From: Aestuariivivens sediminis | GTDB taxonomy: Bacteria; Bacteroidota; Bacteroidia; Flavobacteriales; Flavobacteriaceae | Assembly (NCBI RefSeq): GCF_022662105.1 | Contig: NZ_JAKMCP010000005.1 | Span: 124,001-188,000 of the forward strand | Direction of reading: 5' to 3' | DNA: 64,000 nucleotides | In this document: positions 44,767 through 54,898 of the stretch, piece by piece | Layout: each line of letters starts with the position of its first letter | Position numbering within the stretch: the stretch's first letter is position 1 | The notes under the pieces: model-generated | What the model was told of the DNA's origin: nothing | Databases searched by the model: none | Seen by the model: the letters and a program-made list of their open reading frames with translations, nothing else | Made by a program: the position numbers and the translations under genes

Positions 44767-47724
44767 ATGCGCCACATCTATTTTGTTATCTTCTCTCTTT
44801 TCATCTCGTTATCCGCATTTTCTCAAGCCGCGAATAATCCTTTGGCAGCATCGAATGTGGAAGCACAGCACAAATGGGTAGATAGTGTATATCATTCGTT
44901 AACTTTAAAGGAAAAGATTGGACAGTTATACATGATTATGATTTTTTCCGATCAGGATGAGAAGACGAAGCAAGCCAATACCGAATTAGTTAGGAATTAT
45001 AAATTAGGGGGTGTAATTTATTCATTGGGAGGACCGGTTAAGCAAGCGAAACTCAACAACGAATTACAGGCCATTTCCAAAGTTCCGTTGTTGATTGGTA
45101 TGGATGCCGAATGGGGGTTAGGTATGCGTTTAGACTCCACCTATTCATTTCCATGGAATATGACCTTAGGAGCTATAAAGGACAATGCCCTTATAGAACG
45201 AACAGGTCAGTATATAGGAGAGCATTGCAAACGGTTAGGGGTGCATTTTAATTTTGCCCCTGTGGTCGATATCAATACCAATTCCAATAACCCAATAATA
45301 GGAAATCGGTCGTTTGGGGAAAGTCGTGACAATGTTACCGATAAGGCCATGGCTTTCATGAAAGGTATGCAAGGCGCTGGAGTTTTGGCCAATGCAAAAC
45401 ATTTTCCTGGTCATGGCGATACAGATCAGGATTCACACAAGACGCTGCCATCGGTAAGTTTTGATGAGAAACGTATAGATTCCATTGAGCTATACCCTTA
45501 TAAAACACTTATTAAAGCCGGTTTATCGAGTGTTATGGTAGCCCATTTAAATGTTCCCAGTTTAGAATCCCGTTTGGGTTACCCTTCATCCTTGTCAAGG
45601 CATATCGTTACAGATATTTTAAAGAAACGCCTTGGTTTTAATGGTCTTATATTCACTGATGCCTTAAACATGAGAGGTGTTGCAGATTTAGCACTGCCTG
45701 ATGTGGACGGAAATACTTCAAATGAATTTACAACTCGTGGAGCTATAGATTTAGAGGCTTTTAAGGCCGGTAACGATGTATTGCTTATTTCCGAAGATGT
45801 CCCCGAAGGGATTGCAAGAATTGAGCAGGCCTACAACAGTGGTGAAATATCAGAAGAGCGTTTATCACACTCCGTAAAAAAAGTACTTCAAGCAAAATAT
45901 AAAGTTGGTCTTAATAATTACGAACCTATAGGTCTGCATAATTTAAAAGAAGATTTAAATAGACTAAAAGACGATCTCCTTTATGAAGAACTCATAGAAA
46001 ATGCACTGACCATTGTAAAAAATGAGCAGAATGTGTTACCATTCCAAAACCTGGAAACCAAATCTTTTGCTTATGTAGGAATAGGTGATGACTCTGGTTC
46101 AGCGTTTTTTAATGAACTTAAAAAATACACGAAGATTCATAAAATCGAATCAGATGACTTCAAGACCTTAACCAATAAATTACAGGCCTATAATACCGTG
46201 ATTATAGGATTTCATCGTTCTAACGAAAATCCTTGGAAACCCTATAAATTCAGTGAAGAGGAATTGGATTGGATAACCCAAATATCAAAATCCCATACGG
46301 TGATTTTGGATATTTTTGTTAAACCATATGCCCTCATTGACCTTAATGATGTTACAGATATTGAAGCCGTAGTGGTAAGTTATCAAAACAGTATAATCGC
46401 GCAGAAAAAGTCGGCGCAATTATTATTTGGTGCGATCCCCTCAAAAGGGATCTTACCAGTTTCAGCAGGTGATTATTTTAAAGTTGGCGATGGGGTTTTC
46501 AATAATGCTATTGAACGCTTGCGTTATGGTTTACCGGAACGTGTAGGAATGAATTCGGAGCGTTTAAATAAGATAGATTCTGTAGCGCAAATGGCGATAA
46601 AGGAAAAAATGACCCCGGGTATTCAACTTTTGATAGCTCGAAAAGGAATGGTGGTCTATAACAAGAATTTTGGAAAGCATACCTATAAAGGACGGGAAAC
46701 CGTCAGCTCTGATGACATCTATGACGTGGCATCGCTGACTAAAATTTTAGCCACTTTACCACTTTTAATGGAATTAGTTGATCAAGGTATTGTCACATTG
46801 GATACTAAATTACCGGAAATTTTGCCAGAGTATAAGGACTCCAATAAGGCTAACATTACCATAAAAAGTATGTTGTCCCATTATGCCCGATTACGCCCCT
46901 GGGAACCATTTTATTACAAGACGCTGGATTCCGTAACTAAAAAACCCAGTGCAAAATACTATAGGAGGGAAAGGAGTAAAGCATTTGACTTGGAAGTCGC
47001 CAAGAACCTTTTTTTGAGAACTGATTATGAGGATTCGATTCAAGAAATAATAAAAGATTCGGAGTTGCTTAGCAGGCTTCGATATCGCTATAGTGATTTT
47101 CCGTATTATATGCTTAAGAAATTTATTGAGTATCATTACGACAGAAGATTAGATGAATTGGTTCAAAATCATTTTTATGATCCTTTGGGAGCTAATTATA
47201 CCATGTATAATCCCTATCATAAAATGAGTGATAAAAAAATTGTACCCACTGAAGTTGATGACTATTACAGATATCAGGAAATACATGGTTATGTTCACGA
47301 TATGGGAGCAGCAATGCAAAATGGTGTTGGAGGGCACGCCGGTATATTTAGTAATGCTAATGATGTGGCAAAAATAATGCAGTTATATTTGCAAAAAGGG
47401 TTTTATGGTGGCAAACGTTATATAAAACCTGAGACCATTGATATGTTTAATACATGCTATTACTGTAATAAAGATAACAGAAGAGGTGTAGGTTTTGACA
47501 AACCTCAACTCGAAGAGGAAGGACCTACTTGTGGATGTATATCGATGACGAGTTTTGGACATTCCGGTTTTACGGGCACTTATGCATGGGCCGATCCAGA
47601 GGAAGAAATTGTGTATGTGTTTTTGGCTAACAGAACTTATCCTAAAGCCGAAAATAATGTATTGCTAAGAGAAAATATCAGAACCATAATACAGCGTCTT
47701 ATTTATGAGGCTATAGACAATTAA
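44767..47724 (+). CDS. GH3 beta-N-acetylglucosaminidase fused to a serine hydrolase (beta-lactamase family)
   Basis: A 985-residue secreted protein with a signal peptide ending AFSQA. Residues about 35-390 are a glycoside hydrolase family 3 NagZ-like barrel. It has the KHFPGHGDTDQDSHKTLP loop, whose His/Asp dyad is the general acid, and FTDALNMRGV with the nucleophile Asp. A GH3 C-terminal-like domain follows to about residue 590. From about 600 to the end comes a class C beta-lactamase/esterase-like domain: SLTK (Ser nucleophile, Lys), the YSD triad motif and HSGFTG in place of KTG. Together they suggest muropeptide or glycan trimming in the periplasm. The GTG 30 bases upstream is less likely than this ATG. 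bshA follows. Confidence 0.92.
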   Translation: MRHIYFVIFSLFISLSAFSQAANNPLAASNVEAQHKWVDSVYHSLTLKEKIGQLYMIMIFSDQDEKTKQANTELVRNYKLGGVIYSLGGPVKQAKLNNELQAISKVPLLIGMDAEWGLGMRLDSTYSFPWNMTLGAIKDNALIERTGQYIGEHCKRLGVHFNFAPVVDINTNSNNPIIGNRSFGESRDNVTDKAMAFMKGMQGAGVLANAKHFPGHGDTDQDSHKTLPSVSFDEKRIDSIELYPYKTLIKAGLSSVMVAHLNVPSLESRLGYPSSLSRHIVTDILKKRLGFNGLIFTDALNMRGVADLALPDVDGNTSNEFTTRGAIDLEAFKAGNDVLLISEDVPEGIARIEQAYNSGEISEERLSHSVKKVLQAKYKVGLNNYEPIGLHNLKEDLNRLKDDLLYEELIENALTIVKNEQNVLPFQNLETKSFAYVGIGDDSGSAFFNELKKYTKIHKIESDDFKTLTNKLQAYNTVIIGFHRSNENPWKPYKFSEEELDWITQISKSHTVILDIFVKPYALIDLNDVTDIEAVVVSYQNSIIAQKKSAQLLFGAIPSKGILPVSAGDYFKVGDGVFNNAIERLRYGLPERVGMNSERLNKIDSVAQMAIKEKMTPGIQLLIARKGMVVYNKNFGKHTYKGRETVSSDDIYDVASLTKILATLPLLMELVDQGIVTLDTKLPEILPEYKDSNKANITIKSMLSHYARLRPWEPFYYKTLDSVTKKPSAKYYRRERSKAFDLEVAKNLFLRTDYEDSIQEIIKDSELLSRLRYRYSDFPYYMLKKFIEYHYDRRLDELVQNHFYDPLGANYTMYNPYHKMSDKKIVPTEVDDYYRYQEIHGYVHDMGAAMQNGVGGHAGIFSNANDVAKIMQLYLQKGFYGGKRYIKPETIDMFNTCYYCNKDNRRGVGFDKPQLEEEGPTCGCISMTSFGHSGFTGTYAWADPEEEIVYVFLANRTYPKAENNVLLRENIRTIIQRLIYEAIDN

Positions 47725-47816
47725 AAAAGTACCAAGAGTAAAAGCTTGACGCACATAAAAATTTATTGCATATATACTTCAGGCTCTTGTATGTTGAAAT
47801 ATTCATAACTTGTAAT

Positions 47817-48953
47817 ATGAAAATAGGAATCGTTTGCTATCCGACTTTTGGAGGAAGTGGAGTAGTAGCCACAGAGTTAGGTCTAGAATTATCTAAACGT
47901 GGACATGAAATACATTTTATTACGTATAACCAGCCGGTTCGGTTGGAATTATTGAGCAATAATGTGCACTATCATGAAGTCACCGTACCGGATTACCCAT
48001 TGTTTCACTACCAACCCTATGAGCTCGCCTTATCCAGTAAGTTGGTAGATATGGTAAAACTTCACAACATTGAAATTTTACATGTTCATTATGCCATTCC
48101 CCATGCTTATGCCGCTTACATGGCTAAAAAAATGCTCCAAGAAGAAGACATCTATGTGCCTATTGTAACGACTTTGCATGGTACGGATATTACTTTGGTT
48201 GGCAGTCATCCATTTTATAAATCTGCGGTAACCTTCAGTATTAATAAATCAGATGCCGTGACTGCGGTTTCTAAAAGTTTGAAGGAAGACACCTTGCGAT
48301 TATTTGATATAAAAAATGAAATTCATGTCGTACCAAATTTTATAGATTTAGATAAGCATAATTATAAATTTACGGACTGTCAACGTTCCATGTTGGCTAA
48401 TGATGACGAAAAAATTATTACGCACATTAGTAATTTAAGACCAGTAAAAAGGGTACAGGATGTGATATCCGTATTTTACAATATTCAGAAAGAAATGCCT
48501 GCGAAATTAATGCTCATTGGTGAAGGACCGGAACGGGAAAGGATAGAATATAACTGTCAGAAGTTAGGTATATTGGATAAAGTGATTTTTTTTGGCAGGA
48601 GCAATGAAATTAATAAAATTCTCTATTTTAGTGATCTGTTTTTACTAACTTCAGAAACTGAAAGTTTTGGACTGGCGGCACTGGAGGCTATGGCGTCCAG
48701 TGTGCCCATAATTTCAAGTAATACGGGTGGAATACCTGAGGTCAATGTTCAAGGTGTTTCAGGATTTTTGAGCAATGTAGGGGATATCGAAGACATGACC
48801 AGTAAAGCGTTACATATTTTAAGCGATGCCCAGCGTTTAAAAACATTTAAAGAAAATGCAAGAAAAGAGTCCTTAAAATTTGATTTACACGCTATAGTGC
48901 CTCAATATGAAGCCATTTATGAAGATACACTAGCAAAATGTATGGTATTGTAG
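47817..48953 (+). CDS. bshA: N-acetyl-alpha-D-glucosaminyl L-malate synthase
   Basis: A 378-residue GT4-family glycosyltransferase that joins UDP-GlcNAc to L-malate, the first step of bacillithiol synthesis. BshA hallmarks include the start MKIGIVCYPTFGGSGVVATELG, HVHYAIPHA, TTLHGTDITLVG and ISNLRPVKRV. The nucleotide-sugar site is SETESFGLAALEAMA, with the EX7E pattern. The frame is open to 47766, but the family start is at 47817. bshB and bshC are not in the window. A strong terminator follows. Confidence 0.94.
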   Translation: MKIGIVCYPTFGGSGVVATELGLELSKRGHEIHFITYNQPVRLELLSNNVHYHEVTVPDYPLFHYQPYELALSSKLVDMVKLHNIEILHVHYAIPHAYAAYMAKKMLQEEDIYVPIVTTLHGTDITLVGSHPFYKSAVTFSINKSDAVTAVSKSLKEDTLRLFDIKNEIHVVPNFIDLDKHNYKFTDCQRSMLANDDEKIITHISNLRPVKRVQDVISVFYNIQKEMPAKLMLIGEGPERERIEYNCQKLGILDKVIFFGRSNEINKILYFSDLFLLTSETESFGLAALEAMASSVPIISSNTGGIPEVNVQGVSGFLSNVGDIEDMTSKALHILSDAQRLKTFKENARKESLKFDLHAIVPQYEAIYEDTLAKCMVL

Positions 48954-48971
48954 TTTTATAAGAGGATAAAT

Positions 48972-49006
48972 AAAAAAAAGCATTCCATTATGGAATGCTT
49001 TTTTTT
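48972..49006. terminator. Bidirectional terminator after bshA
   Basis: GCATTCCA/TGGAATGC pairs around a 3-base loop (48988-48990). The stem is extended by eight A-T pairs on each side, giving T-runs in both directions between the convergent bshA and the outer-membrane protein gene. Confidence 0.88.
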
Positions 49007-49016
49007 GTATTCATAT

Positions 49017-49511
49017 CTAGAACTGATATCGAATTCCAAGGGCAATATCGAAATCTAAGTCATCATTAAAATCTCCAAATCCAATTTCGGGTCTAAAATC
49101 TAATGAGAGAAGTAATGGTATTTCAAAATTATACTCAATGCCAATATCTCCTGCAGCAAAGAAAAAGGTTTCGCTGTCACTAACAGTGCCACCACCAGGT
49201 ATGCTATAATTGCCATCATACGAAGCCAATCCACCACCAGCACCCACATACCAGTTAAAGGTACCATCAAGAGGAAATACCCATTGATATAAACCAGCCA
49301 ACTTAAAACCATCAAAATTATTACCATTTCGCCATCCTAAATCAAATTCCAAACGGTTATTATCCCCTAAGGCACGTTGGTATGACACTTCGGCACCAAA
49401 GCCATCACTATCACCAAGTCTTAAACCAAGGGCATTGTCGGCTATGGCTTGAGCGTTAGAGGTAAATGCAAATCCAATAAGAGCTATTGTTACTAAAAAT
49501 ACTTTTTTCAT
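49017..49511 (-). CDS. Small outer-membrane beta-barrel protein
   Basis: A 164-residue protein with a signal peptide ending TSNAQA. The mature part is a run of short amphipathic strands rich in Gly, Asp and aromatic residues (LEFDLGWRNGNNFDGFKLAGLYQW, WYVGAGGGLASYDGN, DFDIALGIRYQF). It ends in Phe, the usual signal for beta-barrel insertion by Bam. It is likely an eight-strand outer-membrane barrel of unknown function. Confidence 0.8.
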   Translation of the reverse strand: MKKVFLVTIALIGFAFTSNAQAIADNALGLRLGDSDGFGAEVSYQRALGDNNRLEFDLGWRNGNNFDGFKLAGLYQWVFPLDGTFNWYVGAGGGLASYDGNYSIPGGGTVSDSETFFFAAGDIGIEYNFEIPLLLSLDFRPEIGFGDFNDDLDFDIALGIRYQF

Positions 49512-49659
49512 AAAATTTAAAATTTTTGTTTCGTTGTTAATATACGTTCAAAGGTTAAAAATAGTTTATTTTTAACATTGAGGTACTTTTACAAAAATAA
49601 CGCCAAAAATGTAATTATCTTTAGCAACACGTTAAATTTATAAACTTTTTATTCCATAT

Positions 49660-52587
49660 ATGGGCTTAAAGTCAGATTTACAGACCTTAAGAAAAAATCT
49701 TAGCGGAGAACTGTTTTTTGATGATCTTATGCGGGCACTTTACGCTACTGATGCATCGGTTTACCGAATGTTACCCATGGCTGTAGCTTATCCAAAACAT
49801 TATGATGATATTAAAAAGCTCATTCATTTTGCTAGAACGCATGAAACCTCATTAATTCCCCGTACAGCAGGGACTTCGTTAGCGGGACAATGTGTGGGCA
49901 AGGGAATTGTAGTGGATGTATCTAAGCACCTTACAAAAATTTTAGCATTTGATGCGGAGAAACAAACCGTTACTGTGCAACCCGGAGTGGTGCGTGATGT
50001 GTTGAATAATTTTTTAAGACCCCATGGACTGTTTTTTGGTCCAAACACATCCACCTCCAATCGTTGTATGATTGGAGGCATGGTGGGCAATAATTCTTCG
50101 GGGTCCACATCTATAAAGTATGGCGTGACACGGGATAAAGTATTGGAAATGCATACCATTTTGAGTGATGGTAGTGAGGTTGTTTTTGGTGAAATGACTG
50201 TAGATCAATTCCAAAAAAAAACTAAGGAAACTACTTTAGAAGGGCTCATTTATAAAAGTATTTACGACGTTTTAAAGCCAGAATCTGTTCAGCAACAAAT
50301 CGTATCGAATTTTCCGAAATCTGAAATCCACAGAAGAAATACAGGATATGCCATAGACGAATTGATAAAATCTGAAGTGTTTTCTTCTTCTTTTTCTTCT
50401 AAAATGTTTAACATGTGTAAAGTCCTTTCAGGTAGTGAGGGTACTTTGGCATTTACTACACAAATCACCTTGAAACTCGATAAATTACCGCCTAGTGAAG
50501 TTATTATGATAGCGGCTCATTTTGGCAGTATAGAAAATTGTTTGAATGGTGTTGTTCCTGTCATGACCCATGATTTATTTGCTTGCGAGATGATGGATAA
50601 AACCATTTTAGACTGCACCAAAAACAATAAGACCCAGCAAGAAAATCGTGGGTTTTTGCAAGGTGATCCCAAAGCCATTTTAATGTGTGAGCTTCGCGCC
50701 AATACATTGCAAGAGGTTGAAAAAAAGGCAAAGGCATTAATTAAAACCTTAGAAGATACTGGATTAAGCTATGCCTACCCAATGCTTAAAGGCGACCACG
50801 TGGATAAGGCAAATAATTTGCGTAGTGCTGGTTTAGGGTTATTGGGGAACATGATAGGTGACAAAAAAGCGGTCGCCTGTATTGAAGATACGGCAGTTAT
50901 TTTAGATGATTTATCTCATTACATTTCTGAATTCACTGCCTTGATGAAATCCTATAAGCAAGACGCGGTATATTATGCCCATGCCGGAGCAGGAGAACTC
51001 CATTTGCGTCCCATATTGAATTTAAAAAAAAATGAGGATGTTACCCTATTTAGAAAAATAACGACAGAAGTTGCGCAATTGGTTAAAAAATATAGAGGTT
51101 CTCTAAGCGGGGAACATGGTGACGGCATTGTACGCGCAGAATTCATTCCAATGATGATTGGGGACGCAAATTATCAATTATTAAAAGATATCAAAAAGGC
51201 TTTTGATAAGGATAATATATTCAATCCTGGGAAAATTGTCGATGCTTTACCTATGGATCAATCCTTACGCTATTCTGTCGATCGAGATGAGCCTGAAATC
51301 CCAACCTTTCTCGATTTTTCAAAATCACAAGGCATTTTACGCGAAACGGAAAAATGTAATGGCTCTGGTGATTGTAGAAAACTTTCTGAATTTGGAGGTG
51401 TGATGTGCCCCAGCTACAGAGCTACGCAAAACGAGAAAGATACAACACGTGCTCGAGCAAATGCATTGCGTGAGTTTTTAACAAACTCCAATAAGGACAA
51501 TAGATTTAATCATAAAGAACTTACAGAAGTATTCGATTTATGCTTAAGTTGTAAGGCTTGTGCCAGTGAATGCCCCAGCAGCGTGGATGTAGCCAGCTTA
51601 AAAGCCGAATTTCAATACCAATACCAGAAGGAAAATGGGGTGTCCCTAAGGACTAAATTGTTTGCTTACAATAACCAACTGAATAAATGGTCCAGTCGGG
51701 TACCTGGAGTGGCAAATACCATCTTTTCTAATAGTTTTACGGCATATCTATTAAAGAGGATTTTTGGAATTGCCAGGAATAGAGCCTTACCGTTGATTTC
51801 CAACAGAAATTTGAAATCGTATTATACAGATTTTATAAAGAACAGGAAACCAGAAGGGTACATAAAACGTGTGTATTTGTTTAATGATGAATTCACTAAT
51901 TTTTTAGACACACCTATAGGAATAGATACTTTACAACTGTTAGAAGGTTTAAATTATAGTGTGGAAATAATGGATAATGCCGAATCTGGTCGGGCCTTTT
52001 TGTCTAAAGGATTATTAGAAAAAGCCAAAGAATTTGCCAATAAAAATGTAGATCTTTATAAAGACAAAATTTCTGAAGATACACCATTAATAGGCATTGA
52101 ACCTTCGGCTATTTATACATTTAAAGATGAATACTTAAAACTTGCAGACGATAAAGGTTCGGCAAAAAAGATTGCTAAAAATACTTTTCTAATAGAAGAA
52201 TTTATTCAAAATGAAATAGAATTAGGCCACATTACACAGGATCAGTTCACTTTAGAGAAAAAGACCATTAAATTCCACGGGCATTGCCACCAAAAATCAC
52301 TGGGGAACCAATTTTCTAGTTTTGCCGTATTAAACTTACCAAAGCATTATAAAGTTACTATTATTCCCAGTGGTTGCTGCGGTATGGCTGGAAGTTTTGG
52401 CTATGAAAAAGAACATTACGATATAAGCATGAAAATTGGAGAACATACCCTGTTCCCTGCTATAAGGAATGCTTCCAAGGGTGTCATTATTTCGGCAAAT
52501 GGAACCAGTTGCAGACATCAAATAAAAGATGGGACACAACGGGAGGCCAAGCATCCCATAACGATTTTAAGAGAAGCACTTTTGTGA
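49660..52587 (+). CDS. YdiJ-like FAD-linked oxidoreductase with Fe-S and CCG domains
   Basis: A 975-residue fused dehydrogenase. The FAD domain (about residues 1-250) has PRTAGTSLAGQ and FFGPNTSTSNRCMIGGMVGNNSSGS. The FAD-oxidase C-terminal domain follows, with SGEHGDGIVRAEF and AHAGAGELHLRP. The next region carries Fe-S motifs CNGSGDCRKLSEFGGVMCPSYR and CLSCKACASECPSSVD. The C-terminal roughly 250 residues are CCG-like, with FHGHCHQKS and PSGCCGMAGSFGY. This order matches YdiJ-type enzymes that oxidise D-2-hydroxyacids (D-lactate or D-2-hydroxyglutarate) and pass electrons to the quinone pool. Substrate is not decidable by eye. Confidence 0.9.
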   Translation: MGLKSDLQTLRKNLSGELFFDDLMRALYATDASVYRMLPMAVAYPKHYDDIKKLIHFARTHETSLIPRTAGTSLAGQCVGKGIVVDVSKHLTKILAFDAEKQTVTVQPGVVRDVLNNFLRPHGLFFGPNTSTSNRCMIGGMVGNNSSGSTSIKYGVTRDKVLEMHTILSDGSEVVFGEMTVDQFQKKTKETTLEGLIYKSIYDVLKPESVQQQIVSNFPKSEIHRRNTGYAIDELIKSEVFSSSFSSKMFNMCKVLSGSEGTLAFTTQITLKLDKLPPSEVIMIAAHFGSIENCLNGVVPVMTHDLFACEMMDKTILDCTKNNKTQQENRGFLQGDPKAILMCELRANTLQEVEKKAKALIKTLEDTGLSYAYPMLKGDHVDKANNLRSAGLGLLGNMIGDKKAVACIEDTAVILDDLSHYISEFTALMKSYKQDAVYYAHAGAGELHLRPILNLKKNEDVTLFRKITTEVAQLVKKYRGSLSGEHGDGIVRAEFIPMMIGDANYQLLKDIKKAFDKDNIFNPGKIVDALPMDQSLRYSVDRDEPEIPTFLDFSKSQGILRETEKCNGSGDCRKLSEFGGVMCPSYRATQNEKDTTRARANALREFLTNSNKDNRFNHKELTEVFDLCLSCKACASECPSSVDVASLKAEFQYQYQKENGVSLRTKLFAYNNQLNKWSSRVPGVANTIFSNSFTAYLLKRIFGIARNRALPLISNRNLKSYYTDFIKNRKPEGYIKRVYLFNDEFTNFLDTPIGIDTLQLLEGLNYSVEIMDNAESGRAFLSKGLLEKAKEFANKNVDLYKDKISEDTPLIGIEPSAIYTFKDEYLKLADDKGSAKKIAKNTFLIEEFIQNEIELGHITQDQFTLEKKTIKFHGHCHQKSLGNQFSSFAVLNLPKHYKVTIIPSGCCGMAGSFGYEKEHYDISMKIGEHTLFPAIRNASKGVIISANGTSCRHQIKDGTQREAKHPITILREALL

Positions 52588-52620
52588 TTTGACTGTAGGG
52601 GAAATCAAGAGATTTGCTTA

Positions 52621-53466
52621 TTACGTATTGGAATTTTGCTCTAGAATTGTTATAGCTGCAATGAGATCATGAATTTCCATATCATCATTATCATCATCGT
52701 TAACGTAAAAAGGCGATAATTTATCTTTATTGAAATTGTATAGTTTCCAGCGTTTGAACTGATATTCCAGCGCGCTAAGGTTTTCAACCCAATCCCCGGA
52801 GTTTAAATACAAGGTCTTACCATTTCTATTTTCTTTATACTCCATCTTAGGTTGGTGTATATGACCACATACCACATAATCATATTCATGTTCAATGGCA
52901 AGGTCGGAAATTACGTTTTCGAAATCATTAATGTACTTTAAGGCACCTTTTACGTTATTCTTAATTTTTTTGGATATCGAATAACGCTCTTTTCCGCGTT
53001 TTTCCAGATACCAATTCACAAATCGGTTTAAAAGGGTTAACCAATTGTACCCATAGCCACCAAGTTTGGCCAACCATTTGGCATTTTGAATGGACACATC
53101 AAAAATATCACCATGAAAGAACCAAGCTTTTTTCCCGTCCAAATTCAAGATTTTTTTGTTTACGATTAAAATGTTACCAACATGGGTATCCGCAAATTTT
53201 CTCATCATCTCGTCATGGTTCCCAGTTACATATATAATCTCAACACCACTGGAGGCCAGGTCAATTAGTTTTTTTATGACTTTTAAATGCGATTTTGGAA
53301 AATAACGCTTACTAAATTGCCATCCATCAAAGATGTCACCATTCAAAACAAGTGTCTTTGGCTCAATGCTATTTAAATAGCTTAGTAATTCCTTGGCATG
53401 GCAGCCATAAGTACCCAAATGCACATCAGAAATAACAACAATTTCAACTTTTCGCTTTATTTTCAA
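52621..53466 (-). CDS. LpxH-like UDP-2,3-diacylglucosamine diphosphatase/metallophosphoesterase
   Basis: A 281-residue calcineurin-like phosphoesterase. The metal-binding motifs are ISDVHLG, LNGDIFDGW, VTGNHDEMM, FHGDIFD and CGHIHQP. This set matches the LpxH/LpxH2 group that removes UMP from UDP-diacylglucosamine in lipid A synthesis. The protein is longer than E. coli LpxH and may act on another nucleotide-lipid. The start is TTG at 53466, with a stop codon immediately upstream and no ATG before the first motif. Confidence 0.82.
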   Translation of the reverse strand: MKIKRKVEIVVISDVHLGTYGCHAKELLSYLNSIEPKTLVLNGDIFDGWQFSKRYFPKSHLKVIKKLIDLASSGVEIIYVTGNHDEMMRKFADTHVGNILIVNKKILNLDGKKAWFFHGDIFDVSIQNAKWLAKLGGYGYNWLTLLNRFVNWYLEKRGKERYSISKKIKNNVKGALKYINDFENVISDLAIEHEYDYVVCGHIHQPKMEYKENRNGKTLYLNSGDWVENLSALEYQFKRWKLYNFNKDKLSPFYVNDDDNDDMEIHDLIAAITILEQNSNT

Positions 53467-53688
53467 TGGCTATTCTTTTTGAGGTAAATAACCCCTTTTT
53501 ATATTAATAAAACATTACCCCAAAATTATCTTTTTATGAGGATTGAGTTAAGGAATTGTTATTGAATTTGGATTTTACCATGTTGATTGGCCATGGTTTA
53601 ACATTTTTAATCTGGGGATTCCTATTTTAAGATGAGGATTAAGCTAGATAGATTGTAAAAAAGATTTATTTTAGCAAAAAATATAATT
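53467..53688. promoter_or_regulatory. Divergent intergenic region lpxH-like / aroC
   Basis: 222 bases between two divergently transcribed genes, so it must contain both promoters. I see no exact TAnnTTTG box and no extended palindrome; TTTATTTTAG just upstream of aroC is a weak candidate. Confidence 0.3.
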
Positions 53689-54750
53689 ATGGCAGGAAAT
53701 TCCTTTGGAAGATGTTTTAATTTAACCACATATGGAGAATCTCACGGTCCTGCATTGGGCGGAGTCATAGATGGCTGTCCTTCGGGAATACTATTGGATT
53801 TGGATGCCATTCAACAGGAATTAAATAGAAGAAAGCCCGGACAATCGGCCATTGTCACACAACGTAAGGAACCCGATACTGTATCCTTCCATTCTGGAAT
53901 TTTTGAGGGAAGAACAACGGGCACACCCATTGGTTTTGTTATTGAAAACACCAATCAAAAATCGCATGATTATAGCCACATTAAGGACAGCTACAGACCT
54001 AGCCATGCAGATTATACCTATGATCAAAAATATGGTTTCAGGGATTATCGTGGAGGTGGAAGAAGTTCAGCCCGAGAAACAGCCTGCCGTGTAGTGGCAG
54101 GTGCTATTGCCAGACAGGTATTAAGAGGGGTTGAGATTACAGCCTATGTGTCTAGGGTGGGTACCTTATCATTGGAAAAATCATATACAGAATTGGATCT
54201 CACACAAGTAGAATCCAATATGGTGCGTTGTCCGGATCCATCTATGGCAGCCAAAATGGAAGACTATATAAAAGAAGTGAGGAGTAAAGGGGATACCGTT
54301 GGTGGAATTGTGAGCTGCGTCCTAAAAAATGTGCCTGCGGGATTGGGAGAGCCCGTATTTGATAAGTTACATGCCGAGTTAGGTAAAGCCATGTTATCCA
54401 TTAATGCTGTTAAGGGTTTTGAATATGGTAGTGGATTTCAAGGTAGTACCATGTATGGTAGTGAACATAATGACGCTTTTAATACGGATGGAACTACAAA
54501 AACAAACCATTCTGGAGGAATACAAGGCGGAATAAGCAATGGTATGGATATTTATTTTAATGTGGCCTTTAAACCTGTTGCTACACTGATACAGAAATAT
54601 GAAACCATTGATAAAGATGGGAATATAGTTGAAATGCAAGGAAAAGGTCGTCACGACCCTTGTGTTGTTCCAAGAGCTGTACCCATTGTTGAAGCTATGG
54701 CCGCTTTGGTTCTGGCTGATTTTTACTTGATGAATAAAATATACCAGTAG
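53689..54750 (+). CDS. aroC: Chorismate synthase
   Basis: A 353-residue enzyme that makes chorismate from EPSP, the last shikimate-pathway step, using reduced FMN. Signature sequences are [72 protein letters not shown] and [13 protein letters not shown]. Conserved histidines and arginines for FMN/EPSP binding are present. Length is standard. The gene stands alone; no other aro gene is adjacent. Confidence 0.97.
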   Translation: MAGNSFGRCFNLTTYGESHGPALGGVIDGCPSGILLDLDAIQQELNRRKPGQSAIVTQRKEPDTVSFHSGIFEGRTTGTPIGFVIENTNQKSHDYSHIKDSYRPSHADYTYDQKYGFRDYRGGGRSSARETACRVVAGAIARQVLRGVEITAYVSRVGTLSLEKSYTELDLTQVESNMVRCPDPSMAAKMEDYIKEVRSKGDTVGGIVSCVLKNVPAGLGEPVFDKLHAELGKAMLSINAVKGFEYGSGFQGSTMYGSEHNDAFNTDGTTKTNHSGGIQGGISNGMDIYFNVAFKPVATLIQKYETIDKDGNIVEMQGKGRHDPCVVPRAVPIVEAMAALVLADFYLMNKIYQ

Positions 54751-54898
54751 CCTACATCTAACATCTATAGCCAATACAGATCTTTGTGATCAAGGATATG
54801 GGGATGTACTGCAACGCCATAGTCTTATTCAGGAATTATTTTTATCTTTCAATACAAATAATTAAAACAGTTATATATAATTCCAATTAAAATGAGGT

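Noticed and set aside
54394-54774. 126-codon frame antisense to aroC
   Set aside because: Antisense to highly conserved chorismate synthase motifs, with no signal of its own.
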